Shown piece after piece: positions 6,601 to 9,305 of a DNA stretch of 9,305 bases. This DNA is from an uncultured Ruminococcus sp. (GTDB lineage: Bacteria > Bacillota > Clostridia > Oscillospirales > Acutalibacteraceae). The stretch is from assembly GCA_902783065.1 (NCBI GenBank), contig CACZPV010000182.1, positions 1 to 9,305 on the forward strand, in the 5' to 3' direction. Position 1 is the stretch's first letter, and every line of letters starts with the position of its first letter. Under the pieces are notes generated by a model. The model saw only the letters and a list, made by a program, of their open reading frames with translations, was not told the DNA's origin and did not search any database. The translations under genes were made by a program, and so were the position numbers.

Positions 6601-8027
6601 TAGCAGCTTGAAAACATATTTTTCATATCAGTTATAGCAGAGGCATCCAGATCTCCGAAAACAACTGTTTCAAGATTATAGCAGTTGCTGAACATATTCC
6701 GCAGGCTCGAAGCTCCGGAAATATCAGCATTGGAAACATCTGCATACACAAGATTATCGCAACCTTTCATAAATCCGTCATAGCTGTTGCTGTCGAGATC
6801 AGCCCTGTTAACAAATTTTACAGCGGAAGATTCCACAACAAGCTTTGTTATATTGCTGTTGAATTTGATTTCATAATTAAGTATTCTTCCGATATCACCC
6901 TCATTGAACGTTCCGCATTTCAGAGTGATCGTATCATTGCTTACCGCATAATCAACATCTGTACTTACTTTTTTCAGCACAAATGTACCTGATTTGTCAG
7001 AGCTGATGGAAGCGTTTGAGTTATCCCCTGAAACAATGGTATCCGGGTCATTTTCCTCATACCAACCCTGAAATTCGGTTTTCTTATCCTGACTGATCCC
7101 CTTGTTTACCAGATAAGCTCTTTCATAAATAGAAAATTTAGAGTTCTTTTTGATTTTGCTGACAGAGCAGCCTGAAAACATATTCGAGGTATTGTAAGTA
7201 TATTCAAAGCCTGAAAGATCCAGATAATCAATAGAATAGCAATTCTGGAACATATTGTTCAGCATTGTGGATTTATTATACGGAACAGCGAAACCGCTCA
7301 GGTTCAGATCCTTAAGATTGTAGCAGTTCTGGAACATTCTGGACATATCTGTTACATTGTTGTTGGTGAAGGAAGAAAGATCCAATGCTGTAAGATTACT
7401 ACAGTCTGAGAACATATAAGACATATTTGTAACAGAAGAAGTAGAAAACTTTTCTCCGAAATCAACACTTGACAGATCATAACACATACAGAACATGTAC
7501 GACATATCTGTAACAGAAGATGTATCGGTTTCGTTTCCGAAGGTGACAGAGGTCAGATGAGAACTATACCCGAACATCTGAGACATGTCTGTAACATTTG
7601 ATGTATTAAAGCTGCCGAGTTTTACAGTTTTGAGGTCTTGTAAATTATAAAACATATAAGCCATGTCAGTGACGCCGCTGGTATCAGCATTGGAAATATC
7701 AATTTCCTCTATATTGCTTTGATAGTAGAACAGAGATCTGCAGCTTCCTGTCAGGACAACATTATCCTGTGCAATAATTTTTTTGATCGGGTACTGAGCA
7801 TTACTTACATCCAGATTCGGGTTATTGTACGTACCATCAAGTATGGTAAGCGTACCGTCCTCTGTCAGATCATACACAAGATCTGTTTTATCTGACGCAG
7901 CATTTACAGTTACGGAAGCCGGAATAACCTCAGAAACAGTTCCTGTAAAAGTCAATCCGCCCACAAGAGTTATGACCAGAGCCGCAGCAATGATCTTTTT
8001 CATACATTTGCTGAATTTTTTGTACAT
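3609..8027 (-). CDS. Giant BspA-type (DUF285 repeat) secreted surface protein
   Basis: A 1472-residue predicted surface adhesin or binding protein. The start is ATG 8027, with GGAGG 9 nt upstream (8037-8041); the frame runs back to 8273, but that part overlaps the regulator gene and lacks a signal peptide. Residues 1-44 are a signal peptide (KKIIAAALVITLVGGL, cleavage near VNAA). Three blocks of about 25-residue DUF285 repeats follow, motif NVTDMSYMFSGCSNL-x-x-LDLSSFDTS, at about 100-300, 395-660 and 765-1110. Each block opens with a strand-rich lead such as DGTLTILDGTYN and closes with a GW-x-(10)-IVSG-type cap. Residues 1165-1472 are a non-repeat region containing SLTLKGQIGLNFY and LVKALNTYGSYAQQYFNY; a second version (SLVLKSETSLRFYF, TVKAMKLYYNAADEFF) shows an internal duplication. 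No LPXTG, SLH or dockerin motif is present, so the means of attachment is unclear. It is co-transcribed with the regulator upstream. Confidence 0.93.
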   Translation of the reverse strand: MYKKFSKCMKKIIAAALVITLVGGLTFTGTVSEVIPASVTVNAASDKTDLVYDLTEDGTLTILDGTYNNPNLDVSNAQYPIKKIIAQDNVVLTGSCRSLFYYQSNIEEIDISNADTSGVTDMAYMFYNLQDLKTVKLGSFNTSNVTDMSQMFGYSSHLTSVTFGNETDTSSVTDMSYMFCMCYDLSSVDFGEKFSTSSVTNMSYMFSDCSNLTALDLSSFTNNNVTDMSRMFQNCYNLKDLNLSGFAVPYNKSTMLNNMFQNCYSIDYLDLSGFEYTYNTSNMFSGCSVSKIKKNSKFSIYERAYLVNKGISQDKKTEFQGWYEENDPDTIVSGDNSNASISSDKSGTFVLKKVSTDVDYAVSNDTITLKCGTFNEGDIGRILNYEIKFNSNITKLVVESSAVKFVNRADLDSNSYDGFMKGCDNLVYADVSNADISGASSLRNMFSNCYNLETVVFGDLDASAITDMKNMFSSCYKLKNVDLSSLDTSSVQDMHYMFYYCNNLESVTFGGKFVTAAVKDFSYMFCNCDKLKSLDLSSFDTSSATNMNGMFQSCDVLESVAFGDKFNTSSVEDFSGMFEGCTALDSIDTSNFDTSSATSFNRMFSNCTSLKKLDLSKFDSTKAYAESPEEYADDFFSNVPLEELILSDKFVINEDCCLYNFDINEDASVEVIGWTKKNSDEIVSGAGNYAVISGAGEYKTKTAELKWKYEFNNDRTLTLISGVYNSEILEKVESAAESHSGELTDEGGYPVRFEKPYYPFVGNMVVEDGVVLTGDCSGFFDISWNSYSSLTFKGHISTEHLTNMKNMFGVSHSAVTISGLDLKDFDTSEVTDMSEAFKGCSLEELDLSTFDTSNVTDMTSMFSEARAKKIVFGDKFDTSKVYSMASMFKGCSNLESLDLSNFDTSAVGVVPDGQYVDYNNGMISMFSGCSSLETLKLGSKFNTENVSYMDYMFKGCCKLGSIDISSFNTKKAVSMKDMFKDCSSASEIIPGDNFSIESVTGSNLEGMFSGCSSLRAIDLSNFKNSGGEYDNKVDSIREMFKDCSSLTKIDLSAMDMSGIYDVNSAFSGCVSLQEISLPEVSISDGEWSSGNLFENCGKLVKLKVPANVSFKEVHKLENANVVYTGWHKTGSDEIVSGTETYAVFTAQGDENENFITYERDYKDIVNTVINGASLTLKGQIGLNFYAVFPEEILKDADAYVVLNGPTGEQKLKISEAIFDRKSGYRFTYKLAAKETGDSVSFNVYNGKDEKQDLYKNNGEEIVSIEQNNFSYSIKDYINTVINSSDPDSNDKLVNLVKALNTYGSYAQQYFNYKTDSASADNLLDISGMTEDDFSNYNYYCSEELPDNLTFSGYSLVLKSETSLRFYFICENIAAHSFSYYDNNTYSYIPLTPVSVGNNKYYVSFDNIYAMDLGDSVGFSIDDNIYISASPMAYAHSVLKIYGESTIPEKINLCNTVKAMKLYYNAADEFFNN

Positions 8028-8031
8028 GTTT

Positions 8032-9051
8032 TCAATCCTCCGTGTTTTGGTTTTCGTCAATACGGCATTTTTCAATGGAATTGATTCTGGCAAGACGGCG
8101 ATACTCAAGAGGGGTGACCTTGTAGTATTTTTTAAACGCTGCTCCGAACTTAGCCTGACTGCAATATCCGCACAGCAAAGAAATTTCTCCGATACTGCTT
8201 GCAGAGCCTGCCAGCATTTCAGCAGCATTTTCCATACGAACCTGAATCTGATATTCCTTGAATCCGCATCCATAGACGTTGTGAAAATAATTTTTAATGG
8301 TAGTTTCGCTTAACCGGTACTTATCGGCAAAAAACTTAACTGTCCATTTTTTTCCATAATCATATGTAAGGTTATTATGAATTTCCTGTGCAATTTTCTT
8401 TTGAGATCCGGAGATATAATGGGTCTTGCTTTTTTTTTGCCGTTCCAGATCTTTTCCTACTGTATAAGCCAGTTCTGCCACTTTTACAAGAATAACCTCG
8501 CTGTCGGTATCTTTGTATGCATATTTTACGATATCGTCCAGAATACGTGAAGTAAGTTCTGATTCACTGACAAAATACAGCGAATTGATTTTCGTGGCAT
8601 AATCGGGCAGTGCCATACGCTTTACAGATTTTTTCAGAGCTGCCATAATTGGATGTTCATGAATAACCTTATCGACCTGCATAATAACTTCCACGCCGAG
8701 ATACTCGTCTGCTGTGAAAACAAATGCACCGTCATTTCCGTCGTTATAATCCATAACAGTTTCTCCGGCAAAAAGGGTGTAGGTTTGTTCATTACTTGTG
8801 AATTTACAGTTGCCTTTTTTGCAGCAGTTTACACGAAGATATCTTCCCTCATTACGCAGTTTCAGTCCGTGATCGGGGATACTGCTGTGATCGATGCTGT
8901 ACACAAATACATACATACTATCGGAAAGAAAATATGCAATGACTTTGTTTTTGCTGCCTTCTGAGGGCTCAGGAATAAATTCAGCACGTTTTTTTACCGG
9001 ATTAAAACCGATGCCGTTATTTTCTAAATAGTCTGTTAATTCCTTGTTCAT
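8032..9051 (-). CDS. AraC-family transcriptional regulator
   Basis: A 339-residue cytoplasmic DNA-binding regulator. The C-terminal 100 or so residues are a typical AraC/XylS double helix-turn-helix: the first at about 236-258 (FADKYRLSETTIKNYF), the second at about 286-308 (IGEISLLCGYCSQAKFGAAF), followed by the family signature KKYYKVTPLEYRR. The N-terminal part (about 60-125) is strand-rich (GRYLRVNCCKKGNCKF, AGETVMDYND, FTADEYLGVEVIM), resembling the effector-binding half of PchR-like regulators; the effector is unknown. The start ATG at 9051 follows AGGATTG about 6-9 nt upstream, downstream of an extended -10 promoter. Its stop (8032-8034) is 4 nt before the ATG of the surface-protein gene, and the ribosome binding site of that gene lies inside its last codons, so the two are translationally close and co-transcribed. 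Control of its own operon is the likely role; control of the LRR_5 gene is possible, given the shared upstream motif. Confidence 0.93.
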   Translation of the reverse strand: MNKELTDYLENNGIGFNPVKKRAEFIPEPSEGSKNKVIAYFLSDSMYVFVYSIDHSSIPDHGLKLRNEGRYLRVNCCKKGNCKFTSNEQTYTLFAGETVMDYNDGNDGAFVFTADEYLGVEVIMQVDKVIHEHPIMAALKKSVKRMALPDYATKINSLYFVSESELTSRILDDIVKYAYKDTDSEVILVKVAELAYTVGKDLERQKKSKTHYISGSQKKIAQEIHNNLTYDYGKKWTVKFFADKYRLSETTIKNYFHNVYGCGFKEYQIQVRMENAAEMLAGSASSIGEISLLCGYCSQAKFGAAFKKYYKVTPLEYRRLARINSIEKCRIDENQNTED

Positions 9052-9088
9052 TCTATCAATCCTACTCAGGAATTATAAATTTGCTTTG

Positions 9089-9117
9089 ATTATAACATTA
9101 TTATCCAAAATAATCTA
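9089..9117 (-). promoter_or_regulatory. Extended -10 promoter of the regulator/surface-protein operon
   Basis: On the minus strand, a perfect -10 TATAAT (9089-9094) preceded by TGT, an extended -10. A weak -35 TAGATT (9112-9117) lies 17 bp away. Expected start of transcription is near 9082, about 30 nt before the ATG. A weak -35 with an extended -10 fits a promoter that depends on an activator. Confidence 0.6.
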
Positions 9118-9154
9118 CACCTAAACAGTTTTTTTTGTCCTTTTGTCATCTTGG

Positions 9155-9174
9155 ACTAAAACAATTTTCTTAGT
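9155..9174. promoter_or_regulatory. Candidate operator, imperfect palindrome upstream of the AraC gene
   Basis: ACTAAAACAATTTTCTTAGT is 16 of 20 palindromic and lies 38 bp upstream of the -35 of the regulator operon. It matches the first 20 bases of the dispersed sequence at 9224 and at 1560; 15 positions are identical in all three. A binding site for the AraC-type regulator or another factor is inferred, not shown. Confidence 0.35.
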
Positions 9175-9223
9175 TGCCGGGCAGCGTGACGATGGACCCT
9201 TACTAATACCCACTGCCGCATTG

Positions 9224-9271
9224 ACTAAAGCAAATTTATCAGTCATCTACTTTTACTGATTCAATGTTTGG
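9224..9271. repeat. Dispersed upstream sequence, copy 2 (matches 1560-1607)
   Basis: 39 of 48 bases match copy 1, starting with ACTAAAGCAAATTTATCAGT and ending GATTCAATGTTTGG. It lies about 140-190 bp upstream of the predicted start of the regulator operon. Weaker similarity to copy 1 extends leftward to about 9183. Confidence 0.6.
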
Positions 9272-9281
9272 GCTGTATAAC

Positions 9282-9305
9282 TGCCTGAATCCGTTTATTC
9301 AGGCA
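9282..9305. other. Perfect 9-bp hairpin at the right edge
   Basis: TGCCTGAAT and ATTCAGGCA with a 6-nt loop. No T-run follows on the minus strand; what follows on the plus strand is outside the window, so a terminator cannot be confirmed. No other gene is visible between 9118 and 9305. Confidence 0.5.

Noticed and set aside
3609..8027. The regularly spaced repeated words as a CRISPR array or satellite
   Set aside because: They are in-frame codon repeats of about 75 bp encoding DUF285 units, diverged at third positions, inside one long open frame.
8028..8273. N-terminal extension of the giant surface protein to an ATG at 8273
   Set aside because: The extension overlaps the regulator gene in another frame, has low-complexity shadow composition, and would bury the signal peptide; ATG 8027 has a GGAGG site and puts the signal peptide first.
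8653..8964. A 103-codon plus-strand frame opposite the regulator gene
   Set aside because: It is fully antisense to a well-supported AraC-family gene, with no ribosome binding site and no recognisable domain.

Overview
The window looks like chromosomal DNA from a low-GC Firmicute of the gut or rumen, most likely a Ruminococcus-type member of the Oscillospiraceae. This rests on the AT-rich composition, strong GGAGG-type ribosome binding sites, BspA-type surface proteins of both common repeat classes, a Ser/Glu-rich Gram-positive lipoprotein, and a C-terminal domain that I recall from surface proteins of gut Clostridia. No rRNA, tRNA, intact transposase or CRISPR array is visible.

Layout: (1) 1-1181, minus strand: the N-terminal 393 codons of a secreted protein with 23-residue LRR_5/BspA repeats, cut off by the left edge. 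(2) 1182-2026: a long non-coding stretch. It holds copy A of a small inverted-repeat element inside the leader of the LRR gene, that gene's promoter, a sequence repeated at the far right end of the window, a GC-rich hairpin, and the promoter and roughly 245-nt leader of the next gene. (3) 2027-3037, plus strand: a 336-residue lipoprotein of unknown function, ended by a strong bidirectional terminator. (4) 3098-3281: hairpins and a coding-like relic. (5) 3282-3392, minus: a 36-codon peptide gene. (6) 3424-3608: copy B of the small element, between 14-bp direct repeats. (7) 3609-8027, minus: a 1472-residue secreted surface protein with three blocks of DUF285/BspA repeats and a duplicated C-terminal module. 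(8) 8032-9051, minus: an AraC-family regulator whose stop codon is 4 nt before the surface-protein start. (9) 9052-9305: its promoter, a near-palindrome and the second copy of the dispersed sequence.

Functional picture: the regulator and the giant surface protein form one transcription unit read leftward. The direct repeats around element B suggest that the short peptide was once its third gene, 17 nt behind the surface-protein stop codon, and was separated by the insertion. The LRR_5 gene lies farther along on the same strand. A 20-bp motif, ACTAAA(A/G)CAA(A/T)TT(T/C)(A/C)T(C/T)AGT, occurs upstream of both the regulator operon and the LRR_5 gene. It is a candidate shared operator that would put both adhesin-like loci under one control.

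The most unusual items are the MITE-like element (two copies, terminal inverted repeats, flanking direct repeats, hairpins retained through G-U-compatible changes), the reconstructed pre-insertion operon, and the shared upstream motif.
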